Shown: positions 8,701 through 15,373, counted from the first letter of the stretch. The stretch: DNA of 34,867 nt from Bacteroidales bacterium (GCA_900771365.1 CAAGNU010000249.1:1-34867), one strand, 5' to 3'. The notes: generated by a model not told the origin, from the letters alone. Program-made: numbers and translations.

Positions 8701-8916
8701 CTCAATAGGGTTGATCTCCACGCCGCCGATGCCCGCCTCCTTCAGCACGTGTAGCTCGCGCACAATCTCGGAGGCCTCCACCTTGTCGCCGTTCCACCAC
8801 CATCGCACCCACGGCCTGTAGGGGTCTAAAGCCGATGAGGCGGCGGTGTCGGCTTGCTGTGCCTGAAGGGGCAGGAGGGCGAGGGCGAAGAGGAGGGTGA
8901 GGAGGTGGCGTTTCAT
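5782..8916 (-). CDS. Exported GH106-type alpha-L-rhamnosidase carrying five in-frame repeat insertions
   Basis: The 1044-residue protein has a signal peptide (cleavage near LQAQ, residue 20). The N-terminus is typical of GH106 alpha-L-rhamnosidases, which remove rhamnose from pectin and other glycans: RPWVRWWWNGD (34-44) and AGIGGVEINPIEFP (61-74). The C-terminus (about 955-1044) is a galactose-binding-like beta-sandwich with VSVNGRHCATIWHG. Five low-complexity segments do not look like family sequence and correspond to palindromic repeats: residues about 145-180, 232-261, 711-766, 854-886 and 932-958. All keep the frame. Without them the protein would be about 860 residues. It lies downstream of GH92 on the same strand. 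Activity cannot be judged from sequence alone. Confidence 0.87.
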   Translation of the reverse strand: MKRHLLTLLFALALLPLQAQQADTAASSALDPYRPWVRWWWNGDKVEASEIVRELHVLKEAGIGGVEINPIEFPSKRCDDLSIPSLTWLSDEWIEALGVALREAKSLGMGCDLLVGSGWPFGTETLPMEDRAQVMLTYAIPLPQKDFQTFRYSDIQKSDNLNISPSENLSNISKSEYLYITKDSIFRAIDPKVTVPNPDRTFELVSLKLAPDTISSLDQIIDLPIPQGDTIRVNSEGVNSELTNDGGSHNSQFTIHNSQPTYLYALVRVRSFACVINGAPGAAGSILDHMKANAVQRYLDQMSTALEKKLGPMKNWLRAYFVDSMELEGCNWTDDFAEEFLKRRGYDLMPWLPFTMFKVGRLGDVESYEYGSQKSPDFQQRLNEVRHDFELTKAELLHERYTQTFLDWCHKQGVKARAQAYGRGFFPLESSLGYDIPEGESWTTNYLRHRVGYEMPDDDYRRGRAYTMINKYVSSAAHLAGNRLVSAEEMTNTYMLFNTPLELLKLGSDMNAITGITHSVWHGFNYSPREAGFPGWVQYGSYLNEKNSWWPYFHLLNEYRARMSALLQNADMQTDIAIVPPTDQLWAECGVQTEPFPNYPKGSIYEATQLLWEAIHKNGGNCDLVPAAMADTARIVRGTYRCGCKAYRVLLLPQPDGITLRRPHKPDVLLPLPDSNHYLEWYAQVQQQYQLPHAVSIDKPDRFLLQSHYKSDQWSVNCETVNSEKVNSELTIQTGGNRPQVTDHRSQITKTSSRPQITDHRSQVTENHLFLFLNAHIDRPQQHTVTFPRHIYRHRAAWLYDCNTGERSPLYIDKEGRLSLSFAQSEMKVVIFNNEDLHAYRQFLRRERRLRKLNRSDQWSVNSELTIQTGGNRPQVTDHRSQITSEHWQMHLHHAVEGWDTVVVTDTLCDLRSTDFRDFAGTITYTTAVTLEKDIQTFRYSDIQKSDNLNISPSENLYITFTTDDIAEVSVNGRHCATIWHGERQCLIPSQYLRAGDNTIEIKITTLLNNYVHTLTDDKVIQHFVLKRNIPTYPSGLRGQVLLY
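6045..6122. repeat. Palindromic repeat family A, in-frame copy in GH106
   Basis: Imperfect palindrome with arms of about 29 bases, nearly identical to 5704-5778. Read on the minus strand within the gene it encodes KDIQTFRYSDIQKSD and following residues (about 932-958) with no stop codon. Confidence 0.88.
6259..6357. repeat. Palindromic repeat family B, in-frame copy in GH106
   Basis: Repeated GTGATCTGT blocks on one arm and TTCACTGTTCACAGACC-type blocks on the other, around a centre containing GGCGGTTGCCGCC. It encodes SDQWSVNSELTIQTGG and RPQVTDHRSQIT (residues about 854-886). About 70 bases are identical to the copy at 6670-6742. Confidence 0.87.
6620..6786. repeat. Palindromic repeat family B, long compound copy in GH106
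   Basis: A longer, partly duplicated version of the 6259-6357 element with two GTGATCTGT-type arms and extended TTCACTGTTCAC arms. It encodes residues about 711-766 (VNSEKVNSELTIQTGG and two RPQ(V/I)TDHRSQ units) without a stop. Confidence 0.86.
8134..8224. repeat. Palindromic repeat, family B variant, in GH106
   Basis: Four GTGAATT-type blocks on one arm and CAATTCACTATTCACTCC-type blocks on the other around a GC-rich centre. It encodes VNSEGVNSELTNDGG and SQFTIHNSQP (residues about 232-261) in frame. Confidence 0.82.
8382..8485. repeat. Palindromic repeat family A, extended copy in GH106
   Basis: The core from about 8411 to 8485 differs by a single base from the 6045-6122 copy; an extra AGATATTCAG segment extends it. 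It encodes residues about 145-180 (KDFQTFRYSDIQ, then SENLSNISKSEYLYI) in frame. Both this copy and the 6045 copy are flanked by GTGATGTAAAGAT. Confidence 0.86.
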
Positions 8917-8954
8917 GGTGCAAAACTATTTAGAGTCCATTTAATTGATTAATC

Positions 8955-9007
8955 GGTGAACTGTGAAGGAGTGAACTGCAAGCTGGCAATACAACTGCTC
9001 AGGTCAC
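8955..9007. repeat. Degenerate family B palindromic repeat between GH106 and GH92
   Basis: GGTGAACTGTGAAGGAGTG, then an AATACAA centre and CTCAGGTCAC, resembling a decayed family B element. It ends close to the GH92 stop codon. Confidence 0.5.
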
Positions 9008-9010
9008 AGG

Positions 9011-11368
9011 CTACAATTGGGGGGTCAGGCTGTAGGGCTTTAGGGTCTGGAAGATTTTTTTGTTGGGGCGGGGTCCCATGTCGAACTGGAGGGTGCCGCC
9101 CTGCATGAGCATCTCGTGGGTGACGTAGCAGGCCTCGTAGGGCTTGCCGTTCCAGAGCACGCGTTGGACGTAGCGGTTCTTGTCGCTCACCTTGGGGGCG
9201 CGGATTTCGAGGTTCTTGCCGTTGGCGAGGGTGACTTTCATGTAGGGCATGTAGGGTGCGCCAATCACATATTCGCCGCTCCCGGGGCAGACGGGGTAGA
9301 AGCCCATGGCGGAGAAGATGTACCAGGCCGACATCTGGCCGCAGTCGTCGTTGCCGCAGAGGCCGTCGATGTGGTTGCGGTACATGCGGTTCATGATTTC
9401 GCGCAGCCAATACTGCGTCTTCCACGGCTGGGAGGTGTACATGTAGAGGTAGGGGATGTGGTGGCTGGGCTCGTTGCCCTGGACGTAGCCGCCGAGCATA
9501 CCCTCGCGGGTCACATCCTCGGTCTCGGCGAAGAAGTGGTCGGGGATGTGCATGGTGAAGAGTGTGTCGAGCTTGGCGACGAACTTCTTCTCGCCGCCCA
9601 TGAGGCGCATGAGGCCGTTGACGTCGTGGGGGACGTAGAAGCTGTAGTTCCACGCGTTGCCCTCGACGAGGCCGAGCTCGGAGGTGGAGAGGAGGCTGTA
9701 GGGCTCTTTCCAGGAGCCGTCGCTGTAGCGGGCGCGGGCGAAGCCGATGGTGGTGTCGAAGACGTTGCGGTAGCTGAGGGCTCGCTGGTAGTACACCTTG
9801 GCCATGTCGGGGAGTTGGAGTTGCTTGCAGGTGCGGTAGATGCACCAGTCCTCGTAGGCATTTTCGAGGGTGATGCTGGTGGCGGAGCCGTTCTTGTCGG
9901 CTGGGAGGTAGCCCAGCTGCTTGTAGAAGGCGGTGCCGCCGTAGTAGTCGCAGTTGGCCGTAGTCTCCATGGCGTAGAGAAGATTCTCGGTGAGTATCCA
10001 GTCGTTCGAAGTGATGCCTTTGGCGATGGCGTCGGCGAGGACGCTGACGCCGTGGTAGCCCACCATGCACCAGTTCTCGCAACCGTTGTGGCTCCAGACG
10101 GGGAGCATCTTGTGGGGGCTCTCGGACCAGTGCTGGAAGAGGCTATAGACCACGTCGTTGGCCAGCGTGGTGTCGAGGAGGGTGATGAGGGGGTGGAAGG
10201 CGCGGTAGGTGTCCCAGAGAGAGAAGACGGTGTAGTTGCGGCGCTGGCCGATGCCGTGGTGGACCTCCTGGTCGATGCCGCGGTAGGAGCCGGAGCGGTC
10301 CTGATAGAGCGAGGGGTTGATCAGACAATGGTAGAGCGAGGTGTAGGCCATGGCGCGTTGGTCGTCGGTGCCCTGGCAGTCGATGATGGCGAGGCGCTGC
10401 GCCCAGGCCTGCTCGGCCGCGGCGAGCGTCTGGTCGAAGGAGTTCGTTTCCGTGCCGTTGGCGTTGTTGCGGGCGCCGCTGGGACCCGTGGCCGAGAGGC
10501 TGACGATGATTTCGAGCGTGTCGCTGCCGTCGTCCTCGAACTCAAACCAGGTCACCAGCTTGCGGCCGCCCATCTCGGGAAAGTCGTGCTCGGTGTCGAA
10601 CTTGTCCCAGAAGCCGCGGTAGCCGTTGTGGAAGAACTCCTTGCAGCCGTAGTGCTTGATTCCTTTGTTGAAGGTGATGTAGAAATAGGTGTAGTTGGTG
10701 CGGCTCCAGCCGTTGGTGATGCGGTAGCCTTGGATGGTGTAGTCATCTACTACGTTGCACTGTGCCCAGAGGGTTTTGCCGTCGTAGTTGTAGAGGCCGT
10801 GGTTGAGGTCGAGGACGATCTTCTGCGCCGCCCCCTTGGGGAAGGTGTAGCGATGCACGCCGCAGTGGGGCGTGGCGGTGAGCTCGCAGCGGATGTTGTC
10901 GTCGTCGAGGGTCACGGCATAGTAGCCCGGGCGTGCCACCTCGGTCTCGTGGCGGAAACGCTGGCGGTAGCCGCCGTCGGGGTTCTCCTTGGTGCCGGGG
11001 TTGAGCTTTGTCTCGCCCGTGTAGGGCATGATGAGGATGTCGCCGAGGTCGCTGTGGCCCGTGCCGGAGAAGTGGGTGTGGCTGAAGCCCACGATGGTGT
11101 TGTCGCGGTACTGATAGCCAGCGCAATAGTCATAGACCCGCGGCTGATACACGCCGTCGATGTTGTGGGGTATCGTGTCCGTGTCGGGGCTCAGCTGCAC
11201 GGAGCCGTAGGGATAGCAGGCGCCGGGAAAGGTGTGCCCCATGCCGTTAGTGCCGATGAAGACGTTCACCAGCTGTGCGTTAGGCGAAGCCTGCTCCGTC
11301 TGGCTCCAGCCGCAGGCGGGCGAAGCGAGGAGCAGTATAAGGCTGACAACAGATAGTTCGTGTTTCAT
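9011..11368 (-). CDS. Exported GH92 alpha-mannosidase
   Basis: The 785-residue protein is a calcium-dependent exo-alpha-mannosidase of family GH92, which trims mannose from N-glycans and yeast-type mannans (family knowledge). It has an N-terminal signal (residues 1-22; the SPAC could be a lipobox). Signatures include GMGHTFPGACYPYG (42-55), SHTHFSGTGHSDLGD (96-110), SLWDTYRAFHPL (383-394), VEGNAWNYSFYVPHD (568-582, with the catalytic Glu569), GNEPSHHIPYLY (631-642) and CGNDDCGQMSAWY (671-683, metal and base aspartates). Key motifs are all intact. A TATCTTTG promoter box lies upstream and GH106 follows 94 bases downstream, so the two may be co-transcribed. Confidence 0.96.
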   Translation of the reverse strand: MKHELSVVSLILLLASPACGWSQTEQASPNAQLVNVFIGTNGMGHTFPGACYPYGSVQLSPDTDTIPHNIDGVYQPRVYDYCAGYQYRDNTIVGFSHTHFSGTGHSDLGDILIMPYTGETKLNPGTKENPDGGYRQRFRHETEVARPGYYAVTLDDDNIRCELTATPHCGVHRYTFPKGAAQKIVLDLNHGLYNYDGKTLWAQCNVVDDYTIQGYRITNGWSRTNYTYFYITFNKGIKHYGCKEFFHNGYRGFWDKFDTEHDFPEMGGRKLVTWFEFEDDGSDTLEIIVSLSATGPSGARNNANGTETNSFDQTLAAAEQAWAQRLAIIDCQGTDDQRAMAYTSLYHCLINPSLYQDRSGSYRGIDQEVHHGIGQRRNYTVFSLWDTYRAFHPLITLLDTTLANDVVYSLFQHWSESPHKMLPVWSHNGCENWCMVGYHGVSVLADAIAKGITSNDWILTENLLYAMETTANCDYYGGTAFYKQLGYLPADKNGSATSITLENAYEDWCIYRTCKQLQLPDMAKVYYQRALSYRNVFDTTIGFARARYSDGSWKEPYSLLSTSELGLVEGNAWNYSFYVPHDVNGLMRLMGGEKKFVAKLDTLFTMHIPDHFFAETEDVTREGMLGGYVQGNEPSHHIPYLYMYTSQPWKTQYWLREIMNRMYRNHIDGLCGNDDCGQMSAWYIFSAMGFYPVCPGSGEYVIGAPYMPYMKVTLANGKNLEIRAPKVSDKNRYVQRVLWNGKPYEACYVTHEMLMQGGTLQFDMGPRPNKKIFQTLKPYSLTPQL

Positions 11369-11401
11369 AATTGTAGGATAAATTGATGACTAATTCGGCT
11401 G

Positions 11402-11409
11402 CAAAGATA
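11402..11409 (-). promoter_or_regulatory. Bacteroidetes -7 box for GH92
   Basis: Minus-strand TATCTTTGC lies 33 bases upstream of the GH92 ATG. No clean TTTG is seen at -33. Confidence 0.6.
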
Positions 11410-11482
11410 CGAATAAAAAATGGATTAAATAATAAATAAGGAATAAAAGTTCGTCCACGGCCCCGCCGAAGGCTGTTTTAAG

Positions 11483-11692
11483 GAGTCATGCTGGCATAAT
11501 TCATTGTCGAAAGGTTGCAACAGTGAGTTATGCGGACATAATTCCTCGTCGCAGTGTTGCAATAATGAGTTATGTGGGCATAATTCATTGTTGCAATGCT
11601 GTAATACCGAGTTATGCAGACATAATTCTTTGCCGCAGTACTGTAATACCGAGTTATGTGGACATAGCTCCGTCCTGCGGGGTGTCTCAGAG
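11483..11692. repeat. Tandem array of five 42-base units
   Basis: Units begin GAGTCATG or GAGTTATG at 11483, 11525, 11567, 11609 and 11651, exactly 42 bases apart. On the plus strand they read as 14-residue cysteine-rich repeats such as ELCGHNS, then LQCCNT. The frame is open from 11447 to a TAA at 11698 but has no ATG, only a TTG at 11504. Differences between units 2 and 3 fall mostly at third codon positions in this frame. There is no recognisable gene. The array lies upstream of GH92, as the 4281-4745 array lies upstream of GH28. Confidence 0.8.
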
Positions 11693-11713
11693 GAGTAAGG
11701 TGGGCAGGGCTCG

Positions 11714-11735
11714 CCTCCGAGAGGCGTCTCGGAGG
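11714..11735. repeat. Short perfect hairpin CCTCCGAGA/TCTCGGAGG
   Basis: Nine-base arms (11714-11722 and 11727-11735) around GGCG. The CTCCGAG core recurs in the long inverted repeat at 22169-22248. Confidence 0.65.
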
Positions 11736-11828
11736 AGTAGCTTGACTGTCGGTGTTGAATGCGACCTCTCTCCCGCCGCTATCGTTTTCCCCCGCCCACC
11801 CCGCCGTCCCCCCTACGGCTCACGACAA

Positions 11829-11866
11829 AAAAGCAGCTGCCGCAGAAGCCATTGCTTCGCGGCAGC
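11829..11866 (-). terminator. Terminator downstream of desulfoferrodoxin
   Basis: GCTGCCGC (11836-11843) pairs with GCGGCAGC (11859-11866), with an inner AAGC/GCTT pairing. On the minus strand the stem is followed by CTGCTTTTTT. It lies about 150 bases past the dfx stop; the stretch between (11867-12013) shows no gene. Confidence 0.7.
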
Positions 11867-12013
11867 CTTGTTGATGAAATGAACGTCGCGGCACCTTCGC
11901 CGTATGTTCAGCATGTTCCTTGAGGGTGAAGAATTTCAGCATATTTCGGAGCCGATGCGGGTTGAGATTTCGCCGCCGAGCTGCGAGCCTATTTCTTAAT
12001 CCCTCATTCCCGC

Positions 12014-12403
12014 CTACTTGGCCGTCTGCTTCCACAGGCCGTGGATGTTGCAGTACTCATAGACGGCCACAGGCGTGCAGCCCTTGATGCAGAAGTCGGC
12101 CTGGGGCTTCTCGCCGGGCGAGAGGTAGGCTACGCGGAAGCCGCGGTCGGTTTCGAGACAGATGAACTGGATGGAATGCTCGGCAAGCATGGGGTGCTCC
12201 GTGGCGCCCACGTGGACACGTAAGATGTCGGGTTCCGTGCGGCTCAGCACAGGGACATGCTTCTCAAGCCCCGCGTCTGCCGTCCGTGGCACCATCTCCT
12301 GCATCTCCTCGCCGCAGCACGAGAGCGGCGTCCCCTGGTCGCAGACCTTGAAAGCCACGTTGCCGCAATGTCGGCAGATGTAAAATTTCACTTCAGTTTT
12401 CAT
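12014..12403 (-). CDS. dfx: Desulfoferrodoxin (superoxide reductase, two-iron type)
   Basis: This 129-residue cytosolic protein reduces superoxide to hydrogen peroxide without releasing oxygen, an oxidative defence typical of anaerobes. The N-terminal desulforedoxin centre has all four cysteines (C10, C13, C29, C30). The catalytic iron site of the C-terminal domain is complete: EKHVPV with Glu47, Lys48 and His49, HPMLAEH with His70 and His76, and CNIHGLW with Cys118 and His121. Length matches the family. It lies 75 bases downstream of a small unknown gene on the same strand, so co-transcription is possible; a terminator follows. Confidence 0.95.
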   Translation of the reverse strand: MKTEVKFYICRHCGNVAFKVCDQGTPLSCCGEEMQEMVPRTADAGLEKHVPVLSRTEPDILRVHVGATEHPMLAEHSIQFICLETDRGFRVAYLSPGEKPQADFCIKGCTPVAVYEYCNIHGLWKQTAK

Positions 12404-12478
12404 TTTGATTTTGGTTTTAAAGGGTTAATAAATAAGAGTGATGTTTGTGTATGTGTTGTTGTGTGTGTGCGTGGTGGG

Positions 12479-12706
12479 TCATCCGCAGGTATCGATGTAG
12501 TAGTCGTATTCCGAGAGAGGACTGCTTGGGTCGTACTCAGCACGGACGGATTCGATGTTGATGGTTTTTGCTTCGGATTCGAACTTCTCGCTCAAGAGCC
12601 TGTTTAGGATCTCGGCAGGAACTCTTTGTCCGAAGATGCCGGAGAACTGCCAGCCTGTCTCGGGGTTGTTCCCTTGATGTTTGAAGATGTAAATACTGTT
12701 TTTCAT
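12479..12706 (-). CDS. Small protein of unknown function (75 residues)
   Basis: I do not recognise a family. The protein has no signal peptide or membrane segment. It is hydrophilic and slightly acidic, with an aromatic N-terminus (NSIYIFKHQGNN) and an acidic C-terminus ending DYYIDTCG. The ATG at 12706 is preceded by a leader carrying three AACCATAACCAA repeats and a TATCTTTG promoter box at 12793-12800, which supports real expression. It may share a transcript with the desulfoferrodoxin gene downstream. A redox or stress role would be a guess from that neighbour only. Confidence 0.7.
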   Translation of the reverse strand: MKNSIYIFKHQGNNPETGWQFSGIFGQRVPAEILNRLLSEKFESEAKTINIESVRAEYDPSSPLSEYDYYIDTCG

Positions 12707-12711
12707 AATAT

Positions 12712-12761
12712 TTGGTTATGGTTTGATTGGTTATGGTTGATGGTTTATTTTGGTTATGGTT
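12712..12761. repeat. Three copies of TTGGTTATGGTT in the leader of the 75-residue gene
   Basis: Copies at 12712-12723, 12727-12738 and 12750-12761 lie between the promoter box and the start codon, so they would be in the 5' untranslated RNA as AACCATAACCAA. Confidence 0.75.
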
Positions 12762-12792
12762 TCTTTGTGGTCGTTTTCTCATTTTGACGCTG

Positions 12793-12800
12793 CAAAGATA
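12793..12800 (-). promoter_or_regulatory. Bacteroidetes -7 box for the 75-residue gene (and possibly dfx)
   Basis: Minus-strand TATCTTTG matches TAnnTTTG, giving a leader of about 80 bases. Confidence 0.65.
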
Positions 12801-12904
12801 CGGTGATTTTTTGAGTTGAAATCATCTAATTTATTGCGGTAACTTATCGAAAAAAACGATACATACTCATAATGCGTTGATTTCTATGTTGTAAGAAACG
12901 CAGA

Positions 12905-12934
12905 GCCACCATGGCCGAGAGGGGTCATGGTGGC
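12905..12934 (-). terminator. Stem-loop after the yraN operon
   Basis: GCCACCATG (12905-12913) pairs perfectly with CATGGTGGC (12926-12934). It lies 15 bases past the yraN stop codon. The U-tract is weak, so this is a probable rather than certain terminator. Confidence 0.6.
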
Positions 12935-12949
12935 ACAAAAAGGGCTATT

Positions 12950-13321
12950 TTAGAGGTAGAGGCCTATTGCATCAAAGGCATTTACGATGTGTTTGAGTTG
13001 AAAATCGGTGGGTCCGATGATGATGGAGATTACGTCGAAGCGTACCTCTTCTTCGCGTTGATGCTGGATGATGTAGGCGTTAGCAAGGCGGATGTATCCG
13101 CGTTGTTTGTCGCGGGTGACGAGCTCTTCGGGTTCGCCGCATTCGGTGTTGGTGCGCGTTTTCACCTCCACAAAGACCAGAGTGCCCTCATAGTAGGCGA
13201 TGAGGTCGGCCTCGTGGCGGCCGTAGCGCCAGTTGGTGGTGATGATGGCGTAGCCTTCTTTCTCAAGGTGTTCGCGTGCAAGTTTCTCACCGATGCTGCC
13301 TATGCCTTTTACGTCTGCCAT
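12950..13321 (-). CDS. yraN: YraN family (UPF0102) nuclease-fold protein
   Basis: The 123-residue protein has the restriction-endonuclease-like fold of UPF0102: GSIGEKLAREHLEKEGY (8-24), then RHEADLI (35-41) and FVEVKTRTN (50-58), giving Asp39, Glu52 and Lys54 of a PD-(D/E)xK-like site. The family has a predicted nuclease role that is poorly characterised. I chose the ATG at 13321 because the longer frame upstream runs over the neighbouring gene and is not family-like. It is the last gene of a three-gene unit, 20 bases after the membrane-protein gene. Confidence 0.9.
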   Translation of the reverse strand: MADVKGIGSIGEKLAREHLEKEGYAIITTNWRYGRHEADLIAYYEGTLVFVEVKTRTNTECGEPEELVTRDKQRGYIRLANAYIIQHQREEEVRFDVISIIIGPTDFQLKHIVNAFDAIGLYL

Positions 13322-13341
13322 GCTTTGGTTTTGAAGGGTCG

Positions 13342-13863
13342 TTATCGTTTGAGGAGCACGATGAGTAGGTAGAGCGTAATCAGCAGGAGGGCGAAGCTGT
13401 AGAACTTGGGCCAGATGGCGGAGATGATAAGCGTCAGGCCTATGATGGTGAGTGCTTTGACGGCAAGCTGCTTCTTTTCGGGGAGGGTCTGCATGGATTG
13501 GCGGGTCTTGGCTCTCAGGTTGCGGAGATAGTCCGTCGCTTTCATCCACCATTGTTTGAAGATGCTGAGGTGCTGTCCTTGCTGGTCCACGGTTTCAGCA
13601 TGAACGGTGGGCATCTTTTTGACGCGGACGTGGATTTTCTTCTCATGTCGTTTGCCCATGATGACCACGGAGAGGGTGAGGTGCGTCCTGCCCTTGGAGC
13701 GGTTGAGGCGGAACTTCTTCGAGCCGCTAATCTCTAAGGGGATATCGGTGCTGCGGAAGCCGTTGTTGATATTTAGGGTGACGCTTTCTGCTCCTTCGCA
13801 TTGCCAGGTTATCTCCACCACGTCGCCTTCTGTGACGCAGCGTCGGTCTATTTCAAAAGTCAT
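13342..13863 (-). CDS. Membrane protein with N-terminal beta domain and two C-terminal helices, unknown function
   Basis: The 173-residue protein has no recognised family. Residues 1-80 are beta-rich (VEITWQCEGAESVTLNI; KGRTHLTLSVVIMG) and resemble an immunoglobulin-like sandwich. A basic linker follows (about 80-130), then two hydrophobic segments (about 136-152 and 155-171) ending in LLKR. I chose the ATG at 13863; a TTG at 13887 sits directly after the upstream stop codon and would add eight residues. It lies between the arginase-fold gene (24 bases upstream) and yraN (20 bases downstream), consistent with one operon. Confidence 0.75.
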   Translation of the reverse strand: MTFEIDRRCVTEGDVVEITWQCEGAESVTLNINNGFRSTDIPLEISGSKKFRLNRSKGRTHLTLSVVIMGKRHEKKIHVRVKKMPTVHAETVDQQGQHLSIFKQWWMKATDYLRNLRAKTRQSMQTLPEKKQLAVKALTIIGLTLIISAIWPKFYSFALLLITLYLLIVLLKR

Positions 13864-13887
13864 TCGTTGTTTGTCCACTTCTTTCAA

Positions 13888-15063
13888 TTATACGGTTGTG
13901 TTAAGTCGGGAATAGTATTTCCACCATTCCGAGGGTATTTCGCCTTTCATGGCTTGGAGGTAGTCGGAATAGGTGCAGGGGAGCATTATTTCTGAAGTGT
14001 AGAGTTCTTGAAGCCTTTCGTTCTCGCAAGGCACGCGCACCCACCAGCGATTGCTGAGCTTGCTTTTGTAAAAGTCCAGTTCGATGTTTTGGTCCTCCAG
14101 GGGTACGAGGAAATGCTTGCAGTTCTCGGGATGAGAGCGTGGGTTATCGTCCGTGCGGTTGTAGTATCCGTCAAGGAAGTACCAGAGTGCCTGGGCTACC
14201 ATATTAGCGGTTTGGTGGCGGTTGTCGTAGAGGGGGTTGAGTTCGAACACGCCGAGACATTGGGTCTTGTTGCTGAGGCCGGCGTAGCGCATTATCTGGC
14301 ACAGCTCTTCGCCGTAGAAGCCGTGCGGTGAGGGGTTGCCGTGGGCGGGAGCGTCGCTTTGGCGCACAGCACCGAGGTCGATCGACACGAGGTCTGAGTC
14401 GCGTATAACAGCTTCGGTACGGTCCATATCGTGCTGCATCTCGCCGAGACTGTAAGCATCGAACTTCAAATCGCCCATCAGCTTGATGTAAGGCTGTCCC
14501 ACATAGTAGGTCTGGTAGCCCACGTTAGTGTGGCTGAAGAGGAAGTTGGGGCTCTGCATAATGATGTTGCGGAGCCAGGTGCGAGAGGTAATCTCGTCGT
14601 TTTCCTCAAGGTCGAAGCAGGGATCTATCGCAGCGATGCTGATGATGCGGTCGAGCTGCTCAAAGCCTTTATAGGCGGCGAAGGTAAGGTCCTGCGAGCC
14701 TCCGAGGATGATGAGGGTGTTGCCGTGGCGCATCACTTCAGCAGCAATTTCGGCGAGGGCGCAATAGGTATCTTCCACGTACTGACCTTGGATGACGTTG
14801 CCGATGTCGGTTATCTGAGCCTCCTCGCAGGGCAGGGCTAAGGTGTAGAGCGAATGGCGGATGTCGTCTGGGGCTTCGGCGCAGCCAGCGTTGCAAACAG
14901 CGCCGCGGTCTTCGCCCACGCCCACTATTACGATGCTGTTCTGAGGCATCGGGGGCATGGATTGGATATAGGCATTAATTTTGCTGCCTAAGGTGGTGAC
15001 TTTGCCCGAGGCGTGATATCCTAGTTTGTCAGGGTTGATAGGTGCGAGATATTGTTCAATCAT
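13888..15063 (-). CDS. Divergent arginase/formimidoylglutamase-fold protein
   Basis: The 391-residue protein belongs to the ureohydrolase superfamily by layout: GGSQDLT at 121-127 where arginases have GGDH, IDPCFD at 146-151 where they have DAHxD, and SIDLGAVRQSDAP at 227-239 where they have SxDxDxxDP. Several manganese ligands are therefore replaced (His to Gln, His to Cys, Asp to Gly). A divergent group with these changes is common in Bacteroidetes and is often labelled formimidoylglutamase. I doubt that name: catalysis by the usual two-manganese mechanism looks impaired. It is the first gene of the operon with 13342-13863 and yraN. No signal peptide is seen. Confidence 0.82.
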   Translation of the reverse strand: MIEQYLAPINPDKLGYHASGKVTTLGSKINAYIQSMPPMPQNSIVIVGVGEDRGAVCNAGCAEAPDDIRHSLYTLALPCEEAQITDIGNVIQGQYVEDTYCALAEIAAEVMRHGNTLIILGGSQDLTFAAYKGFEQLDRIISIAAIDPCFDLEENDEITSRTWLRNIIMQSPNFLFSHTNVGYQTYYVGQPYIKLMGDLKFDAYSLGEMQHDMDRTEAVIRDSDLVSIDLGAVRQSDAPAHGNPSPHGFYGEELCQIMRYAGLSNKTQCLGVFELNPLYDNRHQTANMVAQALWYFLDGYYNRTDDNPRSHPENCKHFLVPLEDQNIELDFYKSKLSNRWWVRVPCENERLQELYTSEIMLPCTYSDYLQAMKGEIPSEWWKYYSRLNTTV

Positions 15064-15373
15064 GAGGTTTGCCAGGCTCTCCCCAGCGTTTTTTTAATTG
15101 TTAATGGGTAATTGACGATTTTCAGATAATCATCTGCATCGAGGTGTTTGCCCCTGTTTCTTTTCTCGGAGTAGCTTCGCTCAACCTTCGCTGTAGCTTC
15201 GCTCTAGGTCCGACTCTCAGGCGGCCTTTCACATCAGCTACAGACCAACTTCAGCGGAGGTAGAATGTATAGTCCGATTTCCTCAATTGATTATTGGACG
15301 CAAGGGCATCACTCATCCGCCGATAATCATATCCTCAATCACCCATTTTCAATAATGTTTTTATCAATATATA
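15064..15373. other. Intergenic stretch with repeat-like segments, no gene
   Basis: I see no convincing open frame. The stretch holds repeat-like GTAGCTTCGCT blocks (about 15170-15215, related to the CTCCGAG family), low-complexity AATTGTTAATGGGTAATTG near 15102, and AT-rich sequence that would include the promoter region of the arginase-fold operon, although no exact TAnnTTTG box was located. Confidence 0.5.

Noticed and set aside
8921..8928. TAGTTTTG as a promoter of GH106
   Set aside because: It matches TAnnTTTG but would place the start of transcription at the ATG itself; GH106 is more likely read from the GH92 transcript or an unseen promoter.
9116..11356. Plus-strand open frame of 746 codons opposite GH92
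   Set aside because: It is a shadow of the GC-rich GH92 gene; the protein is a Val/Gly/Ala/Asp-rich string without domains, whereas GH92 motifs on the minus strand are complete.
13322..13552. N-terminal extension of yraN
   Set aside because: It overlaps the upstream gene in another frame and is unlike UPF0102 proteins; the ATG at 13321 fits.
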